Assembly: GCF_042654345.1 (NCBI RefSeq) | Contig: NZ_JBHSGB010000014.1 | Span: 1 to 64,000 of the forward strand | Origin: Pararheinheimera marina | Lineage (GTDB): Bacteria > Pseudomonadota > Gammaproteobacteria > Enterobacterales > Alteromonadaceae | Reading direction: 5' to 3' | Length of the DNA: 64,000 nucleotides | Shown here: one piece after another, positions 35,840 through 45,372 of the stretch | Layout of the letters: each line of letters opens with the position of its first letter | Position numbering within the stretch: position 1 is the first letter of the stretch | Notes under the pieces: model-generated | Database searches by the model: none | What the model saw: only the letters and a program-made list of their open reading frames with translations | What the model was told of the DNA's origin: nothing | Position numbers and translations under genes: made by a program

Positions 35840-36646
35840 TCAATTGGTTTCATAGTAATAAAGGTCATCCGCCACCCTATCCAATATGGACAGCTGTTTA
35901 AGATCGGCCAGTGGCTGACTTAATTTGGGTCGGTTGGCACCAGCCTTCAGCAACAGAACACCGGACTCATTATCACCCACCCCAACCCCAACCAGGCGAA
36001 TACCCTCTTTTTCCCGTCTAAGTGCACTCAGGCCAATATCACGCATTTCTGCAGTCAGCGTATCAATTTGCGCTTCGGTGACAGCAATACTATCCAGATA
36101 CGCCGTCAGACTCGGCCATTTTTTCCAGACTCCAGACGGCACGAACCCCATCTCGGCGCTGGGAATGGCTTCTTTGGCTGTACCAGATAACACAAAGAGA
36201 TCATTCACTCTCACCTCGTCTTTGGGTGCCCAGACAGACAGCAACTGCAGCCCGTCAATCTCCGTAAATCGCTGCGCCAGCGTGCGCAACCTTTCAGGCT
36301 GGCGGATCAAATGAGCTTTGCGACTGGGCGAGCAGAGCGGGCCACAAAAAAAGTAATCTGTGATCCTTTCCGCCTGAAGCCTGCATGCGTGAGCTGTTGC
36401 CCCCAGGTGCAGGTTTCTCAACTCGTTCGCTTCTTTAGCGTTGCTGGCTTTGCGAACTTCCAATCCAAGCGGACCAAAAGTAAAGGTGCGATAAGGAAAG
36501 ATAGCTGGATTGGCCCGAACCACTTCACAAGTGTCCATCAGATCAGGGATCAGCAAACGGTACTCCGACTCACCACGAAAGTTATTGTCCGCGACTACCG
36601 GACAAACCACTAAAAATGTCAGCGCGACTAACGATATCCTTATCAT
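35840..36646 (-). CDS. Exported protein of unknown function
   Basis: The 268-residue protein begins with a signal peptide (about 1-19, VVCPVVADN). It contains two cysteine-rich spots (DTCEVV, and HACRLQ...FFCGPLCS) that could form disulfides in the periplasm. The C-terminal half has an alpha/beta look (VGVGVGDNESGVLLL). AAGGA precedes the ATG. It is divergent from the solute-binding-protein gene. No family recognised. Confidence 0.6.
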   Translation of the reverse strand: MIRISLVALTFLVVCPVVADNNFRGESEYRLLIPDLMDTCEVVRANPAIFPYRTFTFGPLGLEVRKASNAKEANELRNLHLGATAHACRLQAERITDYFFCGPLCSPSRKAHLIRQPERLRTLAQRFTEIDGLQLLSVWAPKDEVRVNDLFVLSGTAKEAIPSAEMGFVPSGVWKKWPSLTAYLDSIAVTEAQIDTLTAEMRDIGLSALRREKEGIRLVGVGVGDNESGVLLLKAGANRPKLSQPLADLKQLSILDRVADDLYYYETN

Positions 36647-36919
36647 TGATGATCCTTGTTTGAATGAGGCTGCGCTCTGCGGCTAAGCCTTAGGCGCTTG
36701 TGTCAGCACTTTGCTACAGAATTCGAATCTGAGTCAGCAGCAGAACCTTTCCATCATCAGGTATTTACAAAGAAAATCAATGGCTTTTATCGGCTTAAGC
36801 TGTATTTATTTTCGGGATGCCGATCATTGTCTGCTGATTATTTAGTGCCCGGCTTTGCCCGACTTGACCGGTTGACCCATACTGACAAGCCGCCAACACC
36901 CTTTGTGGAGAGGATACGA

Positions 36920-37654
36920 ATGCCTTTGAGGCTACACCTTTTATCACTGCTCGTTATCCTGATCGCATCCTCCAGCCTGGCAGCTGAGCCCGCCAACAAA
37001 CCCGGCAAAGTCCGGCTAGGCATCCATAATTTCCCGCCCGGTTTTGTGATGTCTGAAGATGGCAAAATCTGCGGTGGCCGCGCTGTGGCCATTCTGGACC
37101 GGATATTAAAACCTGTTGATTTACAAATAATGCCGGTCTGTGGCACCGCGGCCCGTATTTACCGCCAATTGGACAGCGGCGATATGGATATGGGGATCAG
37201 TACTGCCACCAACCCTTTAGTCAATCATGCACATACCTTTTTAACTCCGGCCTATACCGAACTGGTGCTGGTGTTGTACAGCCATCCGAAGCCTCTGACA
37301 GACGCAGATGCCAACTCAGTGGTCGCGATACGCGGTTTCGAATACCAGGGCCAACGACTACTGATGCAACAAAAAGGCTATGATTTTATTGAGATGCCGG
37401 ATGCGGTCAGTGCCATAGGTTTTTTTCTGCACCAGCGCGCTCAACACCTGATCAGCTATCAGGACCCTTTTTTATATTATTTGCAGCAACATAAAGCGGA
37501 CGTCTTGTCGCACATACAGCAGCGGCAACTGATGACTGTGGATGCACAGTTGGTGGTGTCTGCCCGTTCGGTTTATAAAGACCGCATCATTCAGGCGTTG
37601 GCCACCTTTGCCGCTGCACATCCTTGCCACTACCTGACCGAATGCGCTCAATGA
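36920..37654 (+). CDS. Periplasmic solute-binding protein (SBP_bac_3-like)
   Basis: The 244-residue protein has a signal peptide (1-21, SSSLAAE) and an amino-acid-type periplasmic binding domain: VRLGIHNFPPGFVMSEDGKICGGRAVAILDRI, RIYRQLDSGDMDMGIS and YQDPFLYYLQQHKAD. No ABC permease or ATPase gene is adjacent, so it may be an orphan receptor or a stand-alone sensor of the kind found in aquatic gammaproteobacteria. The frame extends 74 codons upstream, but GGAGAGG and the signal peptide place the start at 36920. Its stop overlaps the convergent ArnT-like gene by 7 bp. Confidence 0.78.
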   Translation: MPLRLHLLSLLVILIASSSLAAEPANKPGKVRLGIHNFPPGFVMSEDGKICGGRAVAILDRILKPVDLQIMPVCGTAARIYRQLDSGDMDMGISTATNPLVNHAHTFLTPAYTELVLVLYSHPKPLTDADANSVVAIRGFEYQGQRLLMQQKGYDFIEMPDAVSAIGFFLHQRAQHLISYQDPFLYYLQQHKADVLSHIQQRQLMTVDAQLVVSARSVYKDRIIQALATFAAAHPCHYLTECAQ

Positions 37655-39399
37655 GCGCCAGGTTCCGCCCCTGCGGCTTTATAATGAAACACTGGCAACT
37701 CAGCAGGCGCCGGACACTGTGCTCGCCGGCTTTCGGTATCCAGCATCACCCAATCGGCCCGGTGGGCAAAACCCAGATGGACCGCTTTATCCGGGTCATA
37801 GCACTGGCCATCCAGCAGACTGAAATTTAACAGCACCACCGCTTCCGGGTGGCTGCTTTGCCACTGATAAGCTGCCCACAGTTGCTGATCATTGGGCGTA
37901 TTAAAGCCAAAATGGGTGATCGGGAAGGGTGAAAACAACACAAACTGTTCAGCAAAATCAACCAGCACCACCTCGGTTCCAGGCCTTACCTGCTGCGCCA
38001 GGCTGCTTAAAATATGTTTCGGCGTTTTCACCCCTTCCAACATCGGATAGCCCCAAAAGCTGTACAGAAGCCACAAGGTACTGACAAACAACGGCCAGCT
38101 TAACCAACGACGGCGACGGTAACTCAGCGCCAACAAAACCAGGCCGGCGCCACCCAGCACCGCCAGAAAACTCCAGGGAGCGACATCGAATTTATCTGCC
38201 AGCTTTTGCATGGCGTGCAGTCCGGCCAAGCCAGCAAGTCCACTTACAGCAAGCGCCAGTGCAATCAGGGCGGTCAAAGCAGCCAGCAACCCGGTAAATT
38301 TGCGTTTTGCCAGCACCTCTTTGGTATAAGGCGCCGCAATCAATGCCAGCATTGGCAGGGCCGGAAAAATATAAACGCCCCGCTTGCCCGGGCTCAGGCT
38401 AAAAAACAGCAGCAACAACAGTATCCAGCCCAGCGGCAATAACACCCGGCCGTCCCATTGTTTCAACGCCAGGGTCCAGCGCGGCACCAGCCAGGGTAAC
38501 GCCAGGCTCAGCGGCAACCAAAACACTGGGATCACACTAACCAGGTAGTACCAAAACGGCTTGAGGTGATGCCAGGAATTGGCATAACGGGTGACCGTCT
38601 GATGCCAGAGAATATTGTCGCGATAAGCCAGCAACTGCGGGTCCTGACTGTGCTCGACGAACCACCACATAGGGACAAACCAACAGCAAATCGCCAGCAA
38701 CATCACCACAGGACCAGCCAACCAACGCCATAGGTTCAGCCGCTGCGCCGAATGCACCGCAGCTTGTTGCCCGACGGTCCTGTACAACAGATAAGGCACT
38801 AACATCAGCGCAGGCAAAAAGCCAACCCCTTTGGTGATCACCCCAAACCCCATCGCTGCCCAGGCCAGGTAATACCAGCGCCAGTTGCCGTCAATCAGCA
38901 TAAAACGCAATAAGCCGTAACAGCCAAGCGTGATCCAGCCACACACCAGCGCATCTATCTGTGCTGTTTTCGCCTGCAGCATAAATTGCAAACTAAACAC
39001 TAACAGCAAGCCGGCAATCAGCCCGGTCTGGCTATTCCAGAGCTTGCGGCCTAAATCCACCACCAAATACAGGGTGAACATCGCAGCCAGGGCTGAAGGC
39101 AATAAAAAGGCCAGGTTTAAGCTGCCGGTAATTTGATACCAAAAGGCAATGCACCACAAAAAGATAGGGGGTTTGTCGGCATAGTATTCACCAGCCCTGC
39201 GAGGAAAAAACCAGTCCCCACTTTCGACCATTTCTTTGGCAATCAGTGCAAAACGCGGCTCATCGGCAGGCCATGGGTCGCGCAGGCCCAAGCCAGCACA
39301 TATCAGCACCAAAGCCAGCAGCATCAAGAGCTGCAGTTGTTCAGTGTCAGTGCGGGCATTTAGCCAGTTTTTTGTCGCGGTAACGGCGCTTGACATCAT
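37648..39399 (-). CDS. ArnT-like GT-C family glycosyltransferase
   Basis: This 583-residue inner-membrane protein has about 12 helices. It belongs to the PMT/ArnT-like family that moves a sugar from an undecaprenyl-phosphate carrier to lipid A or another envelope acceptor. The family motif RDPWPADEPRFALIAKEM lies in the first periplasmic loop with its acidic catalytic residues, followed by YYADKPPIFLW. The upstream open frame of 79 codons is discarded: the start at 39399 overlaps the stop of the VTT-domain gene (TGATG). It is the last gene of a GT2-VTT-GT operon. The acceptor is unknown. Confidence 0.88.
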   Translation of the reverse strand: MMSSAVTATKNWLNARTDTEQLQLLMLLALVLICAGLGLRDPWPADEPRFALIAKEMVESGDWFFPRRAGEYYADKPPIFLWCIAFWYQITGSLNLAFLLPSALAAMFTLYLVVDLGRKLWNSQTGLIAGLLLVFSLQFMLQAKTAQIDALVCGWITLGCYGLLRFMLIDGNWRWYYLAWAAMGFGVITKGVGFLPALMLVPYLLYRTVGQQAAVHSAQRLNLWRWLAGPVVMLLAICCWFVPMWWFVEHSQDPQLLAYRDNILWHQTVTRYANSWHHLKPFWYYLVSVIPVFWLPLSLALPWLVPRWTLALKQWDGRVLLPLGWILLLLLFFSLSPGKRGVYIFPALPMLALIAAPYTKEVLAKRKFTGLLAALTALIALALAVSGLAGLAGLHAMQKLADKFDVAPWSFLAVLGGAGLVLLALSYRRRRWLSWPLFVSTLWLLYSFWGYPMLEGVKTPKHILSSLAQQVRPGTEVVLVDFAEQFVLFSPFPITHFGFNTPNDQQLWAAYQWQSSHPEAVVLLNFSLLDGQCYDPDKAVHLGFAHRADWVMLDTESRRAQCPAPAELPVFHYKAAGAEPGAH

Positions 39400-40115
39400 C
39401 AGAGCAGGTCTCCATTGGTCTTGATGGCGGCTTCTGGCATCGTGGAAGCTGATTGACGCTGACGCTGGTACAAACGCCAGCTCAGCACACTGGACAGCAC
39501 AAATAACATCAGGCTGAGTGCAATTTTCCAACCTGATTGCAGCAGCACACCTTTCCCCATCAAGGCAAACACCAGCATCTGAGGCAGATAACCTAAGGTG
39601 GAGCCAAGTAAAAACGGCAGTACAGCCACAGAGCAAACACCTGCGGCAAGGTTGGTCAGTAAGTTATTGCCGACCGGCAGCAACCGCAGCACCAGGGCCT
39701 TGCTAAACGGCTGTTGTTGCAAAAAAGGCGCTATCTGCTGCACCCGTCGCAGAAAAAAGTAATTCAGCAGCGGCCTGGCAAAAGCGCGAGACAGCAACAG
39801 CACCAGTAAACAACTCAGACTGGCCGCTAACGTAGACAACAGGACGCCCTCGACGAAACCAAAGGCATAACCGCCCAGAAAAGCCGCCAGTTGGCGCGGC
39901 AACCCGACGCTGATAAACAGTGTGGCTACCCAGAGGTAGTTCAGCATGCCCCACAAGCCGTTGTCTCTGGTATGACTGTCCATCCAGCTCTGGTCAAAAG
40001 CGCTGATTGACGGCAGTTGCTCAGCCACCACAGAACCCAGAACACACAGCAACGCCAGCAGGCAAACCCGGCCACCAAGCCGCAGCAGATAATCCTTATG
40101 GCTTGGGTTCAACAT
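39399..40115 (-). CDS. TVP38/TMEM64 (VTT/DedA-like) membrane protein
   Basis: This 238-residue inner-membrane protein has about six hydrophobic segments and the VTT-domain signature (VGLPRQLAAFLGGYAFG and PVGNNLLTNLAAGV). VTT/DedA proteins are linked to lipid flipping, including recycling of undecaprenyl phosphate. A TTG directly precedes the chosen ATG. The start lies inside the last 20 bases of the GT2 gene, and the stop overlaps the next start, so all three genes are translationally coupled. A carrier-lipid flippase role between the two transferases is a reasonable inference. Confidence 0.82.
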   Translation of the reverse strand: MLNPSHKDYLLRLGGRVCLLALLCVLGSVVAEQLPSISAFDQSWMDSHTRDNGLWGMLNYLWVATLFISVGLPRQLAAFLGGYAFGFVEGVLLSTLAASLSCLLVLLLSRAFARPLLNYFFLRRVQQIAPFLQQQPFSKALVLRLLPVGNNLLTNLAAGVCSVAVLPFLLGSTLGYLPQMLVFALMGKGVLLQSGWKIALSLMLFVLSSVLSWRLYQRQRQSASTMPEAAIKTNGDLL

Positions 40116-40827
40116 CAACCACCAATTCAGCTTTTTTGCTGCGACGTTGCAGCCACATCACGCCCGCCATATCCACCAGACCTACGCCGAGCCGCCCCAA
40201 CATGGTGTAATTCGACTGGCCGTGCTGACGGTCACGATGATTCACCTCAACCACGACAATCTGCCCACCCAGACGACGCACCAGGGCAGGAAGAAATCTG
40301 TGCATATGGTCGAAATAAGGCAATTGGAGATAGGTGGTTCTGGGCAACAGTTTCAGACCACAACCTGTATCCGGCGTGTTGTCTTGCAGCAAGCGGCTAC
40401 GAACTGCATTGGCAATACGGGACTGCAATCGTTTCCAGGCGGTGTCTTTGCGTTTTTTCCGGTAACCTGCAATGCAGAAATGCTGCCCTTCACTAAAGGC
40501 AGCGGCCTGCTGCAACAAAGCGGGAATATCAGCCGGATCATTCTGACCGTCTGCATCTAAAGTCACAATCCAGCGCCCTCTGGCCTGATTGACACCAGTC
40601 CAGACCGCGGTACTCTGGCCACAGGACTTTTTGTGGCGTATTACACGAAGCTGAGGGAACGGGCCTTTGGCGAGGGTTTGCAGGGTCGCCACTGTGCCAT
40701 CCTCACTGCCGTCATCCACATAAATGATTTCGAAATTCTGCTGCTGCAGTGCCTGAACCAGTTCTTCAACCAGCGGCTGAATATTTCCCTGCTCATTTTT
40801 GGCCGGGATAACTACGGATATATCCAT
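40096..40827 (-). CDS. GT2 polyprenyl-phosphate sugar transferase
   Basis: The 243-residue glycosyltransferase resembles dolichol-/undecaprenyl-phosphate sugar synthases. It shows ISVVIPAKNEQGN, the nucleotide-binding IIYVDDGSEDGT and the metal-binding DADGQNDP. Unlike ArnC it lacks C-terminal membrane helices. It would charge a polyprenyl phosphate with a sugar for the ArnT-like transferase two genes downstream. AGGAAA precedes the ATG at 40827 (a TTG lies one codon upstream). Confidence 0.88.
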   Translation of the reverse strand: MDISVVIPAKNEQGNIQPLVEELVQALQQQNFEIIYVDDGSEDGTVATLQTLAKGPFPQLRVIRHKKSCGQSTAVWTGVNQARGRWIVTLDADGQNDPADIPALLQQAAAFSEGQHFCIAGYRKKRKDTAWKRLQSRIANAVRSRLLQDNTPDTGCGLKLLPRTTYLQLPYFDHMHRFLPALVRRLGGQIVVVEVNHRDRQHGQSNYTMLGRLGVGLVDMAGVMWLQRRSKKAELVVDVEPKP

Positions 40828-40977
40828 CAAAATTTCCTGAAACCTTGTCAGCTAATGCCTGTGATAGATTAGATTTTGCTGTATCAGTAAAACCTTCCAA
40901 TATGGCAATCATATGACAGAATACTCAAGATTCCAGTCTAAGATCTTGAATTATACGCATTTCCACCTTCGCAGTAG

Positions 40978-42765
40978 TTAACCTCCCTGCTGATAGCGTT
41001 GCGGTGTTTCCCGGCTTTCACGCTCCAATTGGCGTTGCAATTCTTCGCGGCTTTGTTTGAGTAACTGCAGGTAGCTTTTTTCATCCTGCTGCTGGCGGAT
41101 TAACTGCATCTTGTCGATCAGCTCATAGTTGGCCGCGCGGAACCGGTCGGCCAGCTCCTTCGCTTCGTAGTGGCCCAGCCCCAGCTGAGTCAGCACATCA
41201 CGGCCTTGCCGTAACGAGGCTTCAAACAACTCACGTTCGATAAACTTCACCCCCAGCGAGCGCAGCTGGTACAAATGCGCCACATCTTTGGCGCGGGCCA
41301 TCAGCGTCAGATGCGGAAAATGCTCACGGGCTGCAGTAACAATACGATTAATGGCATCCACATCGTCCACCGCCACCACCAGCACCTTGGCTTTGGCCGC
41401 TCCGGCCGCTTCCAGCACGTCCATCCGGCTGGCGTCACCGTAATACACATGAAAACCGAACTTGCGCATGTTCTGAATGGTGTCGGAATCGTGGTCCAGC
41501 ACCGTCGGCACCACCCCGTTTGACAGCAGCATGCGGCCTAAAATCTGCCCGTAACGGCCAAAGCCGGCAATAATCACCGGGCTGTCATTGTCTTCCACGT
41601 CACTGGGGCCTGTGGGCTGCTGCGCCGCCTGGCACTGCCAGCGGTCGTATAATTTCATCAAGAGTGGCGACAAGGCCATCGACAAGGCAATCACCAGGTT
41701 CAGCATGGCGCCTTCAGTGGCGTTTAATAAGGCTCCTGCTGTGGCCAGTGCTGCCAGCACAAAGGCAAATTCGCTGCCTTGTCCCAATAACAGCGCATAG
41801 CCCAGCCGGTCGGGTTTTGACAGCTTGAGCAGCGCCGCCACCCCATAAAGCAGGACCAATTTGACCAGCAGAAACAGCGCCAGCAGGCTCAGGATCAGTG
41901 GCCACTCTTGCAGCAATAACGGCAGATTAATGGCGCTGCCGATGGTGATAAAAAACAAGCCTAAAAACAGCCCTTTGAATGGTTCTAAGTCGGCTTCCAG
42001 CTGATGGCGGAACTCCGAACTTGCTAGCAGCACCCCGGCAATAAAGGCGCCTAACCCGGCGGACACGCCAGCCATGGTCATCAGCTCCATGACACCTATC
42101 ACCAGCAGCAGTGCCAGCCCAACAAAGAGCTCCCTTGAGCCGTAATGCGCCACCCAGTGCAGCAGGTAGCCAATCAGGTAACGCCCAGCGACTATTAATG
42201 CGGCCACCGCAGCCAGCGCCCATAAAGGTTCAAAGCTTTTGCTGTCAGGCGATGGTGCCAGCACCGAAATACCAATTAACAGCGGGATTGCCACCATGTC
42301 CTGCAGCAATAAAGCGCTGAACACCGTCTGCCCGGCCTGAGTGCCCATCAGGTTACGGTCCTTCATCAGCTGAACCGCCACCGCGGTCGATGACAAGGCC
42401 AGCGCCAGACCAATAAACACCGACAAGCCCCAGGATAACCCCAGCAGCAGACTGGCGACGGCAATACCAGCCGCACAGGTCAGCACCTGCAAGGAGCCAA
42501 ATAAAAACACCCGGTGACGCATGGCCCACAATTTTTTCGCATCCAGCTCCAGACCAATGCTGAACAGCATCAGCACCACCCCAAGTTCCGCCAGCAGCGC
42601 AATATCATCGGTGTTTTGTGCCAATGCCAGCCCGGCAGGGCCAAGCGCGAGCCCGGCCAATAAATAGCCCAGCACCACGCCAAGCCCCAGCCGTTTAGCC
42701 AGCGGTACCACCAGCACCATAGCGGCCAGATACACCATCAAATACGTCAGGATCGTCAGATGCAT
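40978..42765 (-). CDS. CPA2 K+/H+ antiporter, KefB/KefC-like
   Basis: The 595-residue protein has an N-terminal Na+/H+-exchanger membrane domain of about 12 helices (1-380; GVVLMLFSIGLELD, LALSSTAVAVQ, LLLQDMVAIPLL). A cytoplasmic RCK/TrkA-N domain follows (NAD motif GFGRYGQILG, then YYGDASRMDVLEAAGA), and the tail is charged and coiled. Kef systems release K+ and acidify the cell during electrophile stress under glutathione control. It follows the KefG-like gene by one base, matching the known kefG-kefB order. Confidence 0.88.
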   Translation of the reverse strand: MHLTILTYLMVYLAAMVLVVPLAKRLGLGVVLGYLLAGLALGPAGLALAQNTDDIALLAELGVVLMLFSIGLELDAKKLWAMRHRVFLFGSLQVLTCAAGIAVASLLLGLSWGLSVFIGLALALSSTAVAVQLMKDRNLMGTQAGQTVFSALLLQDMVAIPLLIGISVLAPSPDSKSFEPLWALAAVAALIVAGRYLIGYLLHWVAHYGSRELFVGLALLLVIGVMELMTMAGVSAGLGAFIAGVLLASSEFRHQLEADLEPFKGLFLGLFFITIGSAINLPLLLQEWPLILSLLALFLLVKLVLLYGVAALLKLSKPDRLGYALLLGQGSEFAFVLAALATAGALLNATEGAMLNLVIALSMALSPLLMKLYDRWQCQAAQQPTGPSDVEDNDSPVIIAGFGRYGQILGRMLLSNGVVPTVLDHDSDTIQNMRKFGFHVYYGDASRMDVLEAAGAAKAKVLVVAVDDVDAINRIVTAAREHFPHLTLMARAKDVAHLYQLRSLGVKFIERELFEASLRQGRDVLTQLGLGHYEAKELADRFRAANYELIDKMQLIRQQQDEKSYLQLLKQSREELQRQLERESRETPQRYQQGG

Positions 42766-42766
42766 A

Positions 42767-43306
42767 TCAGCTCCGCTCGGTTTGGCTGGTCAAAGCCAGT
42801 TGTTGCAGCCCACTGCGGTACTGCTCAGCAGCTTGAGTGGCTGAGGTGGCATCGTTCAGCACCGGCAACAGCAGCGGCTGCTGCCAAACCATACCGCAAG
42901 CGTCGGCCAATTGGTGCAGAGGTTTATACAAACTCTTGGGATCACAGCAGTCCGGGTCCTTTTCTTTACCAACCGCCTGCGACACCAACCAAAACCCTTT
43001 CCCCTGCATGGCACCGGCGCTGGCCCCGGCAGTGTCGCCGGAAAATGCCCAGCCTTTGACAAACACCTTGTGCAGGTACTGCACCAACAGCGCTGGCGGT
43101 AAGCCCCATTGCAAAGGGTAATGCAGCACCACAGCGCTGCTGTGGCTCAGCATTTTTTGCTCTGTCGCCACATCAATGTAAAAGTCGGGATACAGCTGGT
43201 AGAGATCGCGCAGCTCAAGGCCTGGCCAGTTCTGCACTGCATTCAGTAACAGCTGGTCTTCCCTGGCATGCAAGGAATAGGGGTGTGCGTACAACAGACT
43301 AATCAT
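42767..43306 (-). CDS. KefG-like flavodoxin-fold ancillary subunit
   Basis: The 179-residue protein is of the NAD(P)H-dependent oxidoreductase (flavodoxin-2) family: LLYAHPYSLHAR, YPDFYIDVATEQ, VVLHYPLQWGLPPALLVQYLHKVF and GKGFWLVSQAVG. KefF/KefG proteins bind the antiporter and activate it, and some have quinone reductase activity. It lies directly upstream of the KefB-like gene on the same strand, which fixes its role as the ancillary subunit. Confidence 0.85.
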   Translation of the reverse strand: MISLLYAHPYSLHAREDQLLLNAVQNWPGLELRDLYQLYPDFYIDVATEQKMLSHSSAVVLHYPLQWGLPPALLVQYLHKVFVKGWAFSGDTAGASAGAMQGKGFWLVSQAVGKEKDPDCCDPKSLYKPLHQLADACGMVWQQPLLLPVLNDATSATQAAEQYRSGLQQLALTSQTERS

Positions 43307-43346
43307 TCTTCCTCCCTGCTATGCGCCTGCAGGCGCTCCGCCTGGC

Positions 43347-44105
43347 TCAGCCTTCAGGTGTTAACGCAGAAAAAATTTCATAAGCTTCGGGTGACTGCAT
43401 ATAGCCTGCAATTTTATGCGGATGCAGCACCACGCCCTTAAGAGCAGTTTTTAACAATAACTTATTGTACGGATTGGCTTTGTCGTCCTGCAGGTAGGCA
43501 TCAATATCAAACCAGCGCACCTGCAATATCTCATTAGGATCCGCGACCGGTGTTTTTTCTTCCGCATACAGACGGCAAACAAAATAAATATTGGACGCAC
43601 CAAATTGCCCCTGATGATGGTGGCGCAGGGCCAGCATGCTGTCAAAGCGCGCTTCAATGCCGGTTTCCTCCCGCACTTCGCGCACCACCGCCTCGGCCAA
43701 ATGCTCCTTCGCATCCACCATGCCACCTGGCAATTTAAAATAACCCGCGGCTTTGCCCGGCAGCGGCTTTTCCTGCACCAGCAGCACCCGGCCAGCCGGA
43801 GACAGCACCACAGCGCCGACCCCAATACTGTGCGTGGCCGCCAGTGGCAGATAAGCGTCTGGCTGTAGTTTGATCACCAGCATCAGCAACTCTGGCTGGC
43901 AATGGTGAAACTCAAACCCCAGAGCAACGGCATAAGGCACCAAATCAGAGCGCTGAGCCGGTAACTCCAGCCAGCACAACCGGTAGAGCGCACGCCAGGC
44001 ATCTATACTTTGCGCCAGCCGGTCACTAAACTCCGCTGCCGAAGCCGGTAACTGCTCCGGCGCTATATAACAACCGCCATAAGGGTTCACTACGGCGTCA
44101 AACAT
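43347..44105 (-). CDS. NUDT6-like Nudix hydrolase
   Basis: The 252-residue protein has an N-terminal NUDT6-type pre-Nudix domain (about 1-95) and a Nudix domain with a complete Nudix box beginning GGMVDAKEHLAEAVVREV and continuing through the REETGI end (about residues 130-152). Substrates are nucleoside diphosphate derivatives; the exact one is unknown. The frame extends 41 codons upstream through the neighbouring terminator, but AGGAG 6 bp before the ATG at 44105 sets the start. Confidence 0.87.
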   Translation of the reverse strand: MFDAVVNPYGGCYIAPEQLPASAAEFSDRLAQSIDAWRALYRLCWLELPAQRSDLVPYAVALGFEFHHCQPELLMLVIKLQPDAYLPLAATHSIGVGAVVLSPAGRVLLVQEKPLPGKAAGYFKLPGGMVDAKEHLAEAVVREVREETGIEARFDSMLALRHHHQGQFGASNIYFVCRLYAEEKTPVADPNEILQVRWFDIDAYLQDDKANPYNKLLLKTALKGVVLHPHKIAGYMQSPEAYEIFSALTPEG

Positions 44106-44128
44106 GCCCTGCTCCTGAAAAATGAAAA

Positions 44129-44153
44129 ACAAACCCGGCATTGCCGGGTTTGT
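44129..44153 (-). terminator. Terminator of the NatAB operon
   Basis: A perfect 11-bp stem ACAAACCCGGC/GCCGGGTTTGT with a 3-nt loop is followed on the minus strand by TTTTTC. It lies 17 bp after the permease stop and just before the Nudix gene. Confidence 0.88.
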
Positions 44154-44169
44154 GCTACGCAACGACCGC

Positions 44170-45372
44170 TTAGCGGAATAATACCTTTTCTTTCTGGAAC
44201 CAGCTGACACAAAACGCCAGCATGGCACCAGCTATGACCACAGTAGAGCCCAGGATCGCCACCAGCATGCCGGTGTCCATAGTGCCTTTAATCAGCTCTT
44301 TAATGGCCAGCGCCACATTGGTCACAGGCACCATCGCCATTCCCCAGTTCAACTCAACCCCTGGTAACAGCGCGACCACCAGTGGCATGAAGATCACCAT
44401 ACTCAATGGCCCGACATAGTTTTGCGCTTCTTTAAAGCTGCGGGCGTAAATCGACAGGCTCAGCAGCAAAGAGGCGAAAATGGCGGACAGCGGTATCAGC
44501 ATCAATAAAATCAGCACCAAATCAGCCACGCCCAGCGTGCTCATGGTTTTTTCGACAATATCCACGCCCATAATGGAGCCAATCAGGAAACCCCAGCCAC
44601 CAAAACTGCTGACCGTGATGAGCGCTGTCGCCAGGCCTGTGGTCAGTACCGTCAGGAATTTACCCAATACAATGGCGGTACGGCTGATTGGACAAATGAG
44701 CAAAGTTTCCAGCGTGCCACGTTCTTTTTCACCGGCGCCAATATCAATGGCCGGATAAGAGCAGCCAATCAGGCACAGAGGAATTAAGATATAAGCGATA
44801 AAACCACCAATCTTCTCGCCCAAATTCTCCCGGCTTTCCGCTGTATTAACTTTGTCCAGCTTGACCGGTTGCAGCAAGGCATCCACCTGCTCTTTTGCCA
44901 CGCCCAGCTTGTCCATTTTGGCCAGCTGCAGCTTTTTACTGTAGTCCTTCAGCACGTCATTGAAGTATTTATCAATCATGTCCAGCTGCGAGGACATGTT
45001 GTACACCACAGTCCAGGTGCTTTGGTTCAGTTGACCCGCCGAGGCGTCAAAATCGGCCGGGATGATAATGGCCAAATCAAATTTGTTGTCACGAATGGCT
45101 TGTTTCAGGCCGTCGACATCGGTCAGGTCAGACTCCACCTGTTTAAAGTTTTTGTGATAGAACAAGGCGTCCGCCAGCTCTGGCGCCTGAGCGGCATTCA
45201 CAATGACATAACGGTGTTCTTCTGATTCGGCTTTTTTTACCACATTGGCCATCACAGCGCCCATAATGCCAAACAGCACCGGGAACACCAGAATGGGCAG
45301 CAGGATCACAAAAAACATGGTTTTTTTGTCACGGACCAGTTCAGTCAGTTCCTTCAGATACACTTGCCACAT
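44170..45372 (-). CDS. NatB-like ABC transporter permease
   Basis: This 400-residue inner-membrane protein has an N-terminal helix (about 20-42), a large periplasmic domain (about 45-180) and five or six C-terminal helices, the ABC-2 (CcmB/NatB) layout. It starts MWQVYLKELTELVRDKKT. NatAB-type systems export Na+ or other small substrates with ATP. Its ATG overlaps the stop of the ATPase gene by one base (TAATG), so the subunits are coupled. Confidence 0.87.
   Translation of the reverse strand: MWQVYLKELTELVRDKKTMFFVILLPILVFPVLFGIMGAVMANVVKKAESEEHRYVIVNAAQAPELADALFYHKNFKQVESDLTDVDGLKQAIRDNKFDLAIIIPADFDASAGQLNQSTWTVVYNMSSQLDMIDKYFNDVLKDYSKKLQLAKMDKLGVAKEQVDALLQPVKLDKVNTAESRENLGEKIGGFIAYILIPLCLIGCSYPAIDIGAGEKERGTLETLLICPISRTAIVLGKFLTVLTTGLATALITVSSFGGWGFLIGSIMGVDIVEKTMSTLGVADLVLILLMLIPLSAIFASLLLSLSIYARSFKEAQNYVGPLSMVIFMPLVVALLPGVELNWGMAMVPVTNVALAIKELIKGTMDTGMLVAILGSTVVIAGAMLAFCVSWFQKEKVLFR

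Noticed and set aside
36698..36919. N-terminal extension of the binding protein
   Set aside because: The extension precedes a clear ribosome site and signal peptide and shows no protein-like pattern.
37648..39636. 662-residue version of the ArnT-like gene
   Set aside because: The extra N-terminus lies inside the VTT gene; the overlapping start at 39399 gives the expected protein.
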